Shown: positions 1 through 11,666, numbered from the stretch's first letter. The stretch: 64,000 nt of DNA from Hygrocybe punicea (GCA_963556145.1 OY744461.1:6830891-6894890), one strand, 5' to 3'. The notes: a model not told the origin generated them from the letters alone. Numbers and translations are program-made.

Positions 1-299
1 GCACCTTGGGCTGAACTGAACCCCAGGTCCAGTTCGGGGTTCAGGCAACCCCCTCATTGTTTAAACGGTTCACGAGTGATTCAGAACTGCTGAACCGATG
101 TCCGCAGGCATGTATATTTTGCTCACATGAAAGTTGTACTCACATGCCGATTTCGGCAAATTTCTGTTTTTAGTCACCAAAGTTTAGTCTCAGACTCTCA
201 GCCACGACAACATCCCAACAAATCACCCTCGAACGCAAGCATTTGAGTACATTTTTTACCTTTATTATCATTTGTTTTATTAATAAATGACAGTTTGCT

Positions 300-780
300 C
301 TCAACCACCAACAGCAATGGCAACAACAACGACGAGAACAGCAACAACAACGGAGAACGGCAACAACGACAACGGACAACGATGGGACATGGGGAGAAGG
401 GCAGCAGGAGGGTGGTGCACCCACCCCCCATTGCAGTAGGTATGTTTTTTTTTTGTTCTTTTTCTTAGCTACTCATTACACAAACGACGACAACAGTACC
501 AACAACACAAACACTACACCCCCGACGAGGATGACAGGTGGTGAGGACAAGGGTGACAATGGCGGCCACCACCACCACTACGACAACGACAACCCACAGC
601 CCTCCAAATACGACAACAACAACATCAACAACTACCACCACAACGACCACAGTGACCACGACCATGACCACTAGCACGATCACGACCACGAACACGAACA
701 CAACCACAACCACAACCACGAGCATGACCGTGATGAAGGCCACCATGCATCCCACCACCAACGTACCTCGCGGATGCACA
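300..780. repeat. CAA/ACN-rich low-complexity tract
   Basis: Runs of CAACAACGACAACG, ACCACC and ACNACN triplets fill this stretch. They leave several reading frames open by chance, giving poly-Thr, poly-Val or poly-Asn translations. No splice or start context suggests a gene. Confidence 0.75.
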
Positions 781-944
781 CCGCCCCGTCAATTGACGTC
801 GGCGCTGCAACCGTGAGGTAACTGGGAGGGTGGTGGTGTGCCCAACACCACCTGGTCACGTCTGGGGACCCAGATTAACCACTGCAATCCTGTACCCATG
901 GCAACGGGTATGGGTACGGGTTGCGGGAAAAAAACCCGCAATAG

Positions 945-1007
945 ATTAGATAGCTACAGTAATATATTAGATAGCTACAGTAATATATTAGATAGCTACA
1001 GTAATAT
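945..1007. repeat. Three perfect 21-bp tandem units
   Basis: ATTAGATAGCTACAGTAATAT is repeated exactly three times at 945-965, 966-986 and 987-1007. The repeat lies inside the non-autonomous hAT-type element. Confidence 0.9.
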
Positions 1008-1251
1008 ATTGTAATTTTTTTTGGTAAAATGCGTGATAATACGAAAATTAAGTGTCCGAACCGTTCATGAACTCGGTTCAGGCTCAGAAAAAAAATCCGA
1101 ACGGTTCACAGCAGTTCAGGTTCAGTTCACATAAAATCCTGAACTGAACCCGGAGTTCAGTTCAGAGTTCAGCCAAAATGGGTCTAAACTGGACTGAACT
1201 GAACTTTGGTAGCACTAAGCAACTGAACTGCAAGAGACCAGTTCTAAGTGG

Positions 1252-1703
1252 TTGAGTCCAGTTTGTGCCATCTTGTGGTGTTATGGCAACCAGTTCTGGT
1301 TGTGGTCTTTTGGAAATTTGTCAAAAAACTGGACCAGACCAGACTTTCAACCCTTATCTGATTATCACAACCAACTTGTATGGTACCTCAGAACAGATCC
1401 TGAACAAGTGCAGGATGTCCTTTTATGGTGGCAAGAACATAAAGTGATGTTCCCTTGTCTCGTGCAGATGGCTCTTGATGATGTAACAATTCCTGGTAAG
1501 TGGCTCAATCTTTTTGTGTATAAAAATATATATTGATGCTATATATAGTGACATCTACTGACATTGAGCATGTCTTCAGTGAAGGCCAAATTGTTTTGAG
1601 TCATATCCGGAATCAACTATCCTTGCAATCAATCCATGCACTTTGTGCCTTGGGAGTTGAAGCTTGGCGGGCTTGGTTGAAGATAAAAATATTCATACTG
1701 TGA
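1252..1703 (+). pseudogene. hAT transposase C-terminal fragment
   Basis: This is a relic of the C-terminal dimerisation region of a hAT-family DNA transposase. Exon 1 (to 1495) contains DVLLWWQEHKVMFPCLVQMA, matching the family's WW...FP.L..MA pattern. An intron of about 53 bp (1496-1548, GTAAGT...TATAG) joins in phase to TSTDIEHVFSEGQIVLSHIR and RNQLSLQSIHALCALG, which carry the VFS.G and R..LS motifs. The frame stops at 1701-1703. The BED finger and catalytic core are absent upstream, where the non-autonomous element ends at 1217. Family assignment is firm; function is lost. Confidence 0.8.
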
Positions 1704-2618
1704 CTGTTGAGGCAGCCAGCGATGAGGAGGAGGAGGCCTTGCCTGATGGGTGAGATGCTATTGTTGTGGTATTTCACTCCCATGCAACAAACATATTGTA
1801 GATGAACTTGAAAGCTATCAACAATATCTATCAGATCCACAGCATGAAGAGTAAGCCCACAAATCTTCACTGAGTAGCACTACTACTAGCACTGGTAGCA
1901 GGCTTTGCCACAAATGTGGCCTTGTTTGACTTATTCCACTCAGTCTGAATTTCTCAATTGATTGAAAAAAGTGTATTTATTGCCAAGAATTATGCAAATG
2001 GCTATAATTAATTTAATTAATTTTGTACCAAAAGGTACACCTCTAATCACACAGGCCACTTTTGAAGTGTAAATAGGAAGTGCAACCATGCCCTGGAACA
2101 GCGGCATGGTCCGAAAATATAGTGATTGGGTTTTTGGTTTTTGAATTACAATAAGGAACCATAAGGAACTGCTAGTAACCAAGGAGAAAGAAAAAAACAG
2201 GAAAGGAAAAGATGGTAGGGGAAGAGGTGGGTTACAAAATTTTACACAAGTGATAGGTAGCTAGGAAAGAAGACAAGGTAAACAAAATATTAATGAAGGT
2301 GAGATGGGGCATACCTCAGAGATGGGACAAGGGGCTTACGATGCCCTTGGGGCATTTCCAAGGTATATGACTCATAAGGGAGAAGAATGTCCTGCATGGT
2401 GACATAAGATTTGACATCAGATGGAGACAACAAATGGTGGATCATCAGCAGATGACAATTCTAGTGAGAGTGTCAGCTGGTGAGAGTGGTAAGGGACATG
2501 CTGGGTGTCAAGATGACAGTAAGAGTGTGGCCATGTGATTGGCCAATCTAAACATGTTTAAACAATGACTAATCACACAGGTCACTTTTGAAGTGTAAAG
2601 AGAGAATAGCAAGCACAA
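1704..2618. other. No gene seen; dispersed-repeat DNA
   Basis: Mostly AT-rich DNA without a credible coding frame. The stretch at about 2035-2125 (CACTTTTGAAGTGTAAA ... CCCTGGAACAGYGGCATGGTCC) recurs at 2575-2618 plus 3231-3290, where it is interrupted by the solo LTR. Confidence 0.6.
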
Positions 2619-3230
2619 TGTGACGGCGAGTTCTGTTGTAGACCCGGAATTGGAATCTACGAAAAGGGTGATCAGCTAGAAAGTGATCAGAGGAATCAGT
2701 TTCTTTTAGAAAGGTCTAGTCAATCCAACCCGAATCCAGGGGTTCCGGAATCAGAGGGTGAGTGTGGGGAAAGGACTAAGAGCAGGGTAGACAATTTGAA
2801 GAGTGGACTAAGAAATAGAACTGAAGTGCGGTGATAAGACGTGAGGGGAATGATATCCTGTATCTTCTATATTGTTTTGTAGTGTAAATGTGCTACTTTT
2901 ATACTACTGTGAGGGATCCTGTGCTGTAGTAACTAAGTACTACAAGCGAAGGCTGTAAATGATAGAGGGAGTGGAGTGAAGGAATGGTGGAGTGGTGCTA
3001 TGTACTAGGAGACAGGAAATGAAGATACACGATATATAACTATATATGTACTGATTCTGGGTCATTAGGGACATTGCATCTTGAGTAGGAACGATTCTGG
3101 AGGCGGAATCCGGAGTGGAATTGATAGAAAGAGTGGAATCGAGTGGAATCGATGATACAGGAATGGGAATGGATGGGAGCGGTGTCAGATGTGAAGGGGA
3201 TACGGATCCACATGATCCGGAGCCTCTACA
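2619..3230. mobile_element. Solo LTR, family with TGTGACGGCG...CCTCTACA ends
   Basis: This 612-bp element begins TGTGACGGCGAG and ends GAGCCTCTACA. It matches a second copy split between 57745-58037 and 61162-61469 along its whole length, including the shared segment AAGGGTGATCAGCTA. It lies inside a dispersed repeat whose uninterrupted counterpart is near 2060-2125. The second copy has a clean 4-bp ACGA duplication; this copy does not show an exact one (left ACAA, right ATGA). It preserves the empty target site of the hAT at 58038-61153: CCTGTGCT at 2918-2925. Confidence 0.75.
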
Positions 3231-3558
3231 ATGACCATACCCTGGAACAGTGGCATGGTCCAGAAAAATAGTGATTGAGTTACTAAGGACATAACAATTA
3301 GTTTACCAAGTATATAAGCTAGAACTACAATGTCCTGTAACTCTGTTCTGAAAATCAACTTGAGCACCCCTTATCTGATTCATCCTCAAACTTAAGGCTT
3401 TGCCTTGAGCTCACTATTAGTCTCCATCCTTAGTCCAACCCTCCAGACTAACTCCACTCCATCCACCTCATGCCTACTCAGTATGACTTAAGGAAGTAGC
3501 TAAACTACTTCAAGAGTTTGCACCTCTGGTCCTCTGATTAACTCTGCTCTGTCTGGAG
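3231..3558. other. No gene seen; repeat remnant
   Basis: This continues the dispersed repeat interrupted by the solo LTR, then runs into AT-rich sequence with no recognisable coding region. Confidence 0.5.
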
Positions 3559-3840
3559 TTACTTGCATGTCTCTAACAGCATGGCAGAATGTTTGAGGGA
3601 GAAACCAAGAGTGATGGCCCATTTGTGAACAAGCCAGTCATGGGTCCAGGCAACCTGAATGGGCTGGTGGGACTGTCTGAGCAGGTTCAGCATAGAGCAA
3701 CCCCCAGTGACAGACAAGGGGTTACAAAGGGGGACATGCTGAAATGAGGGAAAGAGGAGAAGAGAGAGGTGTTGTGGAAGCAGCAAAGGGCATCAGCTAT
3801 GGCATTGTCAATACCAGGAACATGACTTGTTTAGTGGGCC
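3559..3840 (-). pseudogene. Ngaro-like retrotransposon relic (RNase H end and recombinase start)
   Basis: Read on the minus strand, the segment gives HVPGIDNAIADALCCFHNTS, matching the HVPG.xNxxADALSR end of RNase H in tyrosine-recombinase retrotransposons. It is followed by a proline/leucine stretch and WTHDWLVHKWAITLGFSLKH, which resembles the N-terminus of the recombinase of the better-preserved copy in this window (WTLERLLHERSVALGLSIDK, about 54240-54303). Stops and the missing remainder make it a fragment. It abuts the dispersed repeat that starts near 3826. Confidence 0.6.
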
Positions 3841-4186
3841 AGTGCTAAGCATGGCAAGAACAAGTTCTTTTTTCCCCCTCCCTACTTTTTTGCTGAATAA
3901 AGCATAAGATTAAATTGCATAAAGCATGTTACATATGGCATAAGATACATAGCATGTGTTGCATATTACATATTGATCTAATAAGCCCACCTCCCACCTC
4001 TGCAACATATAAATTAATATAAAATAAAACTACATAAAGTGTCTTGAGTCTTCATCAACCTTCTCTCTCCCTGCCATCTCCCCTGTGTTGCACCATCATG
4101 CAACACTCTCAGCCATGAAGCAATTGCTCAGGGAGCAACAGGCCAACTGCCAAATACAACTGCCCCCCAAACAGTGTGGTGACAAT
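3826..4186. repeat. Dispersed repeat A, left part (host of Harbinger and LINE)
   Basis: Starts near CTTGTTTAGTGGGCCAGTGC and recurs at about 44320-44800 with the same order of landmarks: TTAAATTGCATAAAGCAT, then the CTTCATCAACC block, then GAGCAACAGG. It continues at 7176-7210 and again from 13726, so this one repeat copy is split by a Harbinger element and then by a LINE. The 44-kb copy reads straight through both insertion points. Confidence 0.75.
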
Positions 4187-4189
4187 TAA

Positions 4190-4277
4190 GGGCTTGTTCA
4201 GCAACTCGGTAACTAAGCACATTGATTGTTTCCTTGGACATGCCGTATATGCCATAGATTGCTGACAAACTCCGCCT
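4190..4277 (+). repeat. Harbinger 1 left terminal inverted repeat
   Basis: GGGCTTGTTCAGCAACTCGG starts the repeat and CTGACAAACTCCGCCT ends it. It pairs with 7085-7172 in inverted orientation. TAA precedes it. Confidence 0.93.
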
Positions 4278-4293
4278 GTTTGTTCTTGCTCCT

Positions 4294-5487
4294 ATGGCAG
4301 AGGGGTCGCCTCTGATTGTTGTATCTCCCCCCTCCCCCATGATGTCGGCCTCAAAGTCAAGGTCAAAGCCAAAGGCCAAGGCAGGTGAAGAGAACCCTAA
4401 TAAGAAGCCTCGTCAACAGGCACGATGGAGTGACAATGAAACCTGCTTCCTTATCAATTTCCTCATCCAGCACAAGGCAGAAGCAGGCGATGGTGCCAAT
4501 TTTAAGGTGGCAACATGGAATGCTGCTGCTGCTGCGATGGCCAAAACCCCAGCTGAAAAGGGGATTCCCAAGTCAGCCACTTCTTGTTGATCTAGATGGG
4601 GGAGGGTGAGTATATCCTCGCTTGTAATGACAGTATCGTGTGCTGATGTTGCAATTCAGTTAAAGGAGATCTATCATGATGTTGAGCCCCTCACAAGGCT
4701 CTCCGGTTTGCCCTGGGACCACTCGCGTGGGCTTAATATTGATGAGCACACTCAGCCAGTCTGGGATCAATATATCGAGGTATGTTTGTCCGCCCTATTC
4801 TCTCTATGCTGTTGACCAGTCACGTAGAAACACCCGAAAGCCCGTCCCTTCCGCAACAAGGGCTGGGAGTTTTTTGTTGACATGCAGCAATTAATGCTGA
4901 CCCGTGCGAAGGGGGCACACGTATACTGGCCCTCACAGTCTGCCCCCAATGTGGCATGCAGTTCGCCGTCTTCATCAGGAGAGGAAAATCCTGAAGGACG
5001 TAGCGGGTCATCCAATGAAAGCCACCCCCCACCCCCTTCCTCCCCGCCTCCGACTCCCTCCAAAACAGATAAGGGGAAGAAACGCAAAAGCGCGCTGGAC
5101 TCAGCCACCCCATCCATGTCAGATCTAACGATATCCTCTCTTGTCACTACCGAGGGAAGTTCTTCCAAGCGCGCTCGCATAACAGGCCCTGTTGCCTTAT
5201 ACGGAATCAAGGAGGAAATGTCTACATTCAACACTACTATATGTACTCTATCCGAGCACAAAATGCACCGGCTTGAGAACATTCCCCCGCCCCCACCCCC
5301 GCCCCCACTGGCCCGGTCTGACAATCAACTTAGGCAGGAGGCCCAAGACATATTGCAGGAAAAGGAGACATACCTTGACGATGACTCGATGATTGCTATG
5401 TTTGATTTGTTTTCCGAGAATGCATCACGGGCGCAAACCTACATTGGTATCCGCAGAGACAGCCTGCGCTGGCTCTGGGTGAGGTGA
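4294..5487 (+). pseudogene. Harbinger Myb/SANT-like DNA-binding partner protein
   Basis: PIF/Harbinger elements encode a second protein with a Myb/SANT-type helix-turn-helix that helps the transposase reach DNA and the nucleus. Here a basic N-terminus (SKSRSKPKAKA, NKKPRQQ) is followed by ARWSDNETCFLINFLIQHKA, then FKVATWNAAAAAM and, after the first intron (about 4611-4664), LKEIYHDVEPLTRLSGLPWD, the normal order of that domain. A second intron (about 4780-4830) leads to KHPKARPFRNKGWEFF and a long Ser/Pro-rich tail with a poly-proline run near 5285-5310. An in-frame TGA at 4588-4590 (C-TGA-SRWGR, where Arg is expected) breaks the SANT domain; a CGA to TGA change explains it. Confidence 0.82.
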
Positions 5488-5705
5488 GAGCTCAAGAAGG
5501 TTGGCCGTGCAATTCCCGACTTTGTAGCTCCCCCTCCCCCCTAATAATTTTACTCGGCGTCGTATTTTTATATTCCTTACTCTGTACTTTTCTGTAACAC
5601 TTGAATGATACCCTCAACAAATATTTGAGCATAGTTCTGAGCACTGAGCAACTAAATACATAAAAAAATTGAAGTACAGCAAAAAAAATTACAGAGCCAC
5701 CGGTG

Positions 5706-7029
5706 TCAGACCCTTTCCACAGCTTCTGTGACCTCCTTCTCACGGGCCTCCTTCTCACGGGCCTCCCTTTCTTGGAGGAATCGATTGTAATCCGACCACA
5801 TCACTTCCGCGATGGTATCTCGCATGTCAGTTGCAGCTTCGTGAGATGCACGACTCGGCAATCCTGCCGATAGCAGACCGAAGATGTCTGGATCGATGTG
5901 GGGAGGGAGTATGTCCCCATCATCTTCATCATCCTCTGCATGATTGGGGTCATATCGGCATATGAAGTTATGGAGGGCGCAGAGGGCTGGCGGAATGCGG
6001 GCTTGCACTTTCAGGCTATATTCAGGAGGTAGAAGGAGGAGCCGGAAACGACGTTTGAGGACACCGAATAATCGTTCCACAACATTGTGAGCGGACGAGT
6101 GACGAAGATTAAACAATTCCTCCTTATTTGCCGGTGCTCGATCTCCACATCACCATTCGTCGAGGTGATACCGTTGACCGCGATATGGAATCAGGAGTTG
6201 TTGTGTAAGAGCGAACCCTGCATCGGCAAGGTAATACTTGCCAGGGGGGATTCGGAAGTCATGGTGGCGAGCGTCGTTGTATAATGTAGCATCAGGTACT
6301 GACCCATCCCAACCGCTGAGAACATAAATGAAATGCATGTCAAAAGAGCATGCCATCAAGCAATTCTGGGACAGGAACCCTTTGCGATTATGGGAAGTGG
6401 CTCGGTCGGCTTTGGATGGGCAACAATTAATGTGAGTGCCATCGATGGCGCCCAGCGCGTCGGTGAAGTACGGGAAAAATGTTGGATTGGAGGATATTTC
6501 GGGAGCAATGGGGTCACCGCGCTTTGGAAGAGTGACATATTTTGTATAGAAAGGTGAGGATGAAAAGGCGTAGAGAATCCGACGGAAGCAACTATAAGAT
6601 GGTCATTAAAATTGAAATTAAAGGCGGTAAACGAACTTACTTGGATATGGTGCCATTGGCATGTTGGAACCGCTCACCGAGTTGTCGAATCGTATTGCCG
6701 GTGACGCATGCATGAAGGAAAATTGCGAGCTGCTCACGTAGTGTGACGTGTTTCATATCCCCATACCCCATCTTGTGTAGTATCTTAATAAGGGCCTTGA
6801 AAACCCGAAGGCGCACTCCAAGAGCAATCTTGATACGATCAGGGTGTCCTGTCATGAGTTCATCAACCCACGCACGACCAGAGAGTGCAGAATTGTGATG
6901 AGCAATCTTGTTGTAGTAGGCCTCAGCCCAGGCAACAGTAGTTTTACAAATGAAGCCGAAGTAACCAATGGTGGCGAGATCGTCAATACCAAGGCCAAGA
7001 AGATCAGAATCGGTATCTGAGTGGGCCAT
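5706..7029 (-). pseudogene. Harbinger DDE transposase (DDE_Tnp_4 type), one nonsense codon
   Basis: This is the catalytic protein of the element. Exon 1 (ATG at 7027-7029, to about 6650) holds the N-terminal helical region, including TLREQLAIFLHACVTGNTIR, the helix-turn-helix that precedes fungal Harbinger cores. An intron of about 50 bp (GTAAGT...TTATAG) leads to the DDE core: GAIDGTHI gives the first Asp, YYLADAGFAL the second, and NVVERLFGVLKRRF the Glu. The tail has a duplicated REAREKE motif near 5735-5765. An in-frame TGA at 6150-6152 (DEW-TGA-CGDRAP) lies between the second and third catalytic residues and fits CGA to TGA. Apart from that stop the frame is continuous. Confidence 0.88.
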
Positions 7030-7084
7030 TGAGCTCGGCAACGACGAAGTGTTTATCACTGATAAGCCGAGTTAATGCGGAAGG

Positions 7085-7172
7085 AGGCGGAGTTTGTCAG
7101 CAATCTACGGCATATATGGCATGTCCGAGGAAACAATCAATGTGCTTAGTTACCGAGTTGCTGAACAAGCCC
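7085..7172 (-). repeat. Harbinger 1 right terminal inverted repeat
   Basis: This is the inverted copy of 4190-4277, ending GCTGAACAAGCCC. TAA follows at 7173-7175. Confidence 0.93.
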
Positions 7173-7197
7173 TAACTCACATTTGCTCAACCCTACT

Positions 7198-7210
7198 TCT
7201 CCATGACCTT
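7198..7210 (+). repeat. LINE target-site duplication, left copy
   Basis: TCTCCATGACCTT is repeated exactly at 13713-13725 on the other side of the LINE. The last two T bases may belong to the poly-T tail. Confidence 0.88.
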
Positions 7211-7729
7211 TTTTTTTTCTTTTTTTTTTTTTTTTTTTTTGTCAGATTTATTGTCCCGCAGGGTTGTACCCTATGTCGGACGTTACATGTGGGCGAAGAG
7301 TATACTAGTGAAGTAGAAAAAATATATGAAAATTGGGATCCGTCCCAATTCCTGCGCCTCTGGTTTACGAATGTAGACACGACGGAGTAAGTCCCCCGTG
7401 ACCCCAGCATATCCAATGCTGTTTTAGACGTCTGGCCTGGCTGTGAGGGTGCCTGATGGTGCTAGTGGAAGTTGCGTTGTGGGGGGGTCTAGACCGTATA
7501 AGTGCTCGGCCACCGAGGCGAGCATGCACGAGGAAGATGGGGCCGCAAGGTGAAGAAGGTGTGATGAAAGGGTGATCGTCTGTTGATGCTGTTTGTACGG
7601 TGTGAACGACGTTGAGGTCGGGCGGGCGGGGGCGGCGTAGATCTTGATGTGAGCGAGCGTGTGTGGGGGTGGGGGTGGGGGTGGGGAGTTATCAGTGACG
7701 GAAATAGCGCTGTTGATGGGTAAAGTCAG
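7211..7729 (-). other. LINE 3' untranslated region with poly-A tail
   Basis: There is no open frame here. It lies between the end of ORF2 (7730) and the poly-T tract and is G-rich on the plus strand, with GTGGGGGTGGGGG runs near 7665-7690. Confidence 0.75.
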
Positions 7730-10700
7730 TCAAGTGTGGATCGGGTTGCGAATGTCACCGAAGGAGTCCTTGAGTCTGCCTGTGCGGCATACGAATTTTA
7801 GTAGCTCTGATATGCCTTTCTTGTTATTGAGGAGGTAGGTGAGGGATCGGGCTTGTGTTCTAAGTGAGTTAGTCAGTGAGTGACGTGCGTTACGGTAGAG
7901 TGGACAGTCGAAGAGGAAATGGTGTACGGTTTCCTTCGCTTGGGCGCATTTGGGGCAGGTTTCGGTATCGGATTTCTTGATTTTGTGTAGATAGGTGTTG
8001 AGTGGGAGATGTCCCGTGCGTATTTGTGTGAGTAGACCAGTCTGGGGGCGAGTTAAGTCAAGTGTAGTTTTAAGGAAATTGTTACAGGGGAAGTCAGGGT
8101 CGATACGGGTGAATCGTGTGTATCGTGGTGATTGTTGCCAGGCGTCCTTCCATTGTAATATTAATTGCTTATTGAATGATTGTTTGAGGGCCGAGGCGTT
8201 GGAGGGCAGGGGTTTGAGTCGAAGGGCATGGGGTAGGGAGTGTCGCGGGCTGGTAGTTCCTCTCGCTGCTGCTTTGGCCTCTGTGTCGGCTTGTTCGTTC
8301 CCGGGGACGTCACTGTGGCTTGATATCCATTTGATAGTAATAACGAGGAGGTGGTTGGTGTCGGTGAGACGTCGGACCGCTTTGTGGAAGATGTCTAGTG
8401 TGTGTTGACCAGATTTAGGGCTTGTTCTGGTGAAGGTTAGTGCATGTATTGTCGGTTGGCAATCAATGTAAATGGAGACGTCACGTAGGAGTATTTCACG
8501 GCTTAGTAAGTGTAAGGCGAGGGTGCCAGCTATGTTTTCTGCCTCGACGTTGTGGTGAGAGTTACTGGGTCCTAGGTGGTAGCGGAGTGTTCTGGCTTGT
8601 GTACGTCCATTGCGATATAGAACCGCCGCTGCGCCCACGCCTCCTTCGAGTGTGGAGCCGTCCGTGTATATTTTTATGTCTGCATTGTCGTTGTCGTGTT
8701 GTTCTATGGATTTGTCTCTGGAGTCGGGTATGGAGGTGTGGAAAGGGGGGGGGGGTATGTGAGTGCGTTGGGCGTATGGGTTCTATGTCGTGTGGGTCGA
8801 TATGGAAGAGGTGGGTGAGTGTGTGGAGGGGGGATCTGTGTCTGGCGATGAGGTGTTTCGCACAACGCCGTATAAGAGCGTGTAGTGGGTGTGAGGCGGG
8901 GAGGGATGCCATTCTGATGACTGATCTGTGACAAACTTTGTGCATTAGTAAGTCGACGGGCAGAATGCCAGCGTGGAGATCAAGTAGGTCGTTTGGAGTA
9001 GTTCTGAGCGCTCCAGTGATGGGTATAGATGCCAGGCGTTGGGTTTTTGTGAGCTCGCGCATCGCTCTGACTGAGCCTTTTCTATGGGTGCCGTTTGTCG
9101 TCTTGTGGACCGGGGTGTACCAAACGTCGGCTGCATAAGTCATTTTTGGGATAGCCACGGCCGTATATAACCGTCGCATTAGCTTTCTGGGGACGCCTGA
9201 TTTGGGCCATGCTATTCTGCAAAAGAGATGGATCCATTTGGTGGTCTTGGCGATAGCGTGTTCTCGCTGTTCGTGCCATCGGAGGTGCTGGTCCATGATG
9301 ATGCCAAGGAAACGATGTGTCTTGACGGGTTTAATGAGGGTGTCGTTGAGCGCGAGTGGGGGCCTCGAAATGTTGGTGCGCTGTGAGAAGTCTATCAGCG
9401 CGAATTTGCTGGTTTCAAATTTAGAATTGTGGTCCTTGGACCAGGTGAAGGCTCCGTCTTGCTTTGTCATGATGTTTTTGATGAGTCTGTTGGTTGTCAT
9501 GAAGTTTTTGCCCTCTACGTATATGGCGGCATCATCTACGAATGCCACAGCGAGTTCGTGTTTGCCTATGGGGATGTCGAGTAAGTCAGCGTTATAGAAT
9601 AAATATATTATCATGGATATCGGGTCGCCTTGGCCGATGCCATTTTTGAGGAGGATCGGGCCGGAGATATAGTCATTGAAGGCGAGGTGGGTTGTGCGGT
9701 CCGTTAGGATGTTGTTGATAAGTTGGATAATGGGTTTGGGGATGCGTCTTTTTCTCATGTTGTGGAGCAGCCGCTCCGTGACCGCGTTCGGAAATGCCCC
9801 TTCGATATCCAAAAATAGGATTGCGGCTACTCTTTTGTTCCGCCAAGCATGTTTGATGCGATGAACTAGGACGTGCATGGAGTCGGTAGTGATTCGTCCG
9901 GGTCGCCCGCCGAAGTGGTGGGAGGGTAGGAGTTGGTGTTCTTCGACCATGGTCGTTATGGTTTCTGCGATGATAGATGTCAGTAGTTTTGGGAGGGTAT
10001 TGAGTAATACGATGGGGCGATAGGCTTTGGGGATGTCATATCTTGGTTTATCCGGTTTGCGTAGTGTGCTGGTGATGGAGTCCTTCCATGGGGCGTAATA
10101 TATGTTGAGTGTGAGAATGGCGTTGAAGATGTTGTGGATGTGGTCCGAAATGAGTGCTGTGCATTCTTTGAGTATAATGTTGGGGATACCGTCCGGGCCC
10201 GGGGCTTTGAAGGGGAGAATTTTGGCGAGGTGTTTGAAGATAAGGTCTTTGGAGATGTGTGTCGTGTAGGGGACTCGATCTGGGTATAAGTAGTCTATTG
10301 GGACCGAGGAGTGTTCAGGTGGGGGGGGAAAGAAGGAGTTAGCGATGGCCCAGCTCTTGTCTTCATTCGACGTTGCGTAAGTTATGTGGCCGTCCGGGTG
10401 GATTATTTCCAAGGTGGGGATGGAACACTTGCCGCCGTCTCCTCTGGGGTTGTCGCTGATGGGATTGGATACACACTTGTTAATCGTCCAGAGGTCGTCG
10501 TCGCTGGCTTCATCGAGGAAGGCTGACCAGTGCTTTTCTTTGGCTTTGAGGATTTCATTACCGTATAGGTTGCGTGCGGCCCTGTGTTCATCGTGGCTGG
10601 GGTGAGCGGGGTCTATTCGGTGCTTATAGGATAGTCGACTTAGCCTGTTTTTATCTCGTTTGAGCTGGTTTAGTTGCGGAGTCCACCATCATTTTGAGTG

Positions 10701-11664
10701 CGGGCATGGTGTGGAAATGGGGACTACGGCTTTGATAGTTGACTGTAGTACGTTGGTCAGTGTGGATATGGCGTCGTCTAGTTGTTGTTGGGAGGTAATG
10801 GGGGTTGTAGGGGGGTGTTGTCGTAGTTGAGTGTCGAGGTGGGTGCGAAAGGTGTCCCAGTTTGTGTTGCGAAAGTTTCGTGATGGTTTGTCAGGTCTTA
10901 GTTGTGGGTGGAGAACGATGGAGGTGGATATCGGTATGTGGTCGGTGCCGGTTGGGCGTAGTTCTGGTCTGGTATTACAGGAAAGTATAAGATTGCTTGT
11001 TTTGGCGGTGCAGAAGACGTTGTCTGTTCTGGTCCAATTCTTCGTTGCCATGGATTCAAGGGTGGGGAGGTTTTTGGGTAGCGTCATTATCATGTCGCAG
11101 TCGGCCGTGGCTTCGATGAGTAGTCTTGCTTGGGCTAGGGCGTTGGCAGTGAATAGGTGATGGTTTCGCTCTTCATCCCATAGAGGGTGGTGTCTATTGA
11201 AGTCGCCGCACCATAGCATATGGTCCGTGTCTTGTTGGTGGAGGGTCGCTTCATGGGTTTGGGCGAAGGTGTGGAGGGTGTTGAGCGTGTCGGAGTGATG
11301 GCAATCATTATAAATGTTGAAGATGGAGAAGTTGCCTGTTGGGCTTTTGAATCGGATAGCCGTGAGGTCGTTGGAGCCGTGGATTTTTATCTGTTCCCAG
11401 TAGTTGGTGTTGAGTTTGGTGTTAACGAAGATTACTGATCGGGTGGGTGCTTCGGAGGTGAGTCGGTCGGGTGGGTATATGACTCTCCAGTTGTGTGGCT
11501 TTTGTATTACCGTAGTAGTCAAAGTACGGTTCCTGTATTAGCAGAATGTCGCATTTAGTGTGGATTAGCGAATTAATGAGATCCCAGTGAGCTTTGGCGG
11601 ATTTGTTGAGGTTTATTTGCCAGACGTTTAGCTGTGTCGGCTGGGGGTGTGGGTGTTCAGGCAT
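7730..11664 (-). pseudogene. LINE ORF2: endonuclease, reverse transcriptase, RNase H
   Basis: The minus-strand order is as follows. An APE-type endonuclease (about 11664-10690) carries NVWQINLNKSAKAHWDLI, DILLIQEPY and MLWCGDFNRHHPLWDEE. The reverse transcriptase (10412-about 8760) carries KAPGPDGIPN, LFLDIEGAFPNAV, NGIGQGDPIS and AFVDDAAIYV, the FVDD active site. RNase H (about 8680-8280) carries YTDGSTLEGG, NVEAEN, YIDCQPT and GNEQADTEA. A C-terminal knuckle reads CPKCAQAKETVHHFLFDC. Damage: an extra A in the A-run near 11511-11514, an in-frame TGA at 10689-10691 (HSK-TGA-WWTPQL, fits CGA to TGA), and a length change in the 11-G run near 8745-8755. All key catalytic motifs are still present. 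The start codon overlaps the ORF1 stop. Confidence 0.9.
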
Positions 11665-11666
11665 TA
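11662..11666 (-). promoter_or_regulatory. TAATG stop-start overlap between LINE ORF1 and ORF2
   Basis: On the minus strand the ORF1 stop TAA and the ORF2 ATG share one A. The same UAAUG arrangement is known from the insect LINE SART1, where ORF2 is translated by termination-reinitiation. Its use here is inferred from the layout only. Confidence 0.65.

Larger units (their letters stand above)
1..1217. mobile_element. Non-autonomous hAT-type element, cut by the window start
   Basis: Both ends are built from repeats of GTTCAG/CTGAAC. The right end reads TTTGGTAGCACTA, which inverted is TAGTGCTACCAAAGTTCAG, a typical hAT-style terminus. The window opens with GCACCTTGGGCTGAACTG, which fits the opposite end with its first few bases missing. 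Between the ends are only low-complexity sequence (about 300-780) and a short tandem repeat (945-1007), with no transposase. The left target duplication lies outside the window, so the assignment rests on terminus similarity alone. Confidence 0.5.
4190..7172. mobile_element. PIF/Harbinger transposon 1, complete ends
   Basis: This 2983-bp element is bounded by 88-bp inverted repeats (4190-4277 and 7085-7172) that differ at only a few positions and start GGGCTTGTTCAGC. It is flanked by the trinucleotide TAA (4187-4189 and 7173-7175), the usual PIF/Harbinger target duplication. It has the two-gene layout of the family: a Myb/SANT-like partner on the plus strand (4294-5487) and a DDE transposase on the minus strand (7029-5706), running toward each other. 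Both genes carry an in-frame TGA, so this copy is probably inactive. Confidence 0.93.

Noticed and set aside
453..816. Open frames with His/Thr/Val-rich translations on both strands
   Set aside because: They are products of CAA/ACN simple repeats; all frames are open and compositionally extreme.
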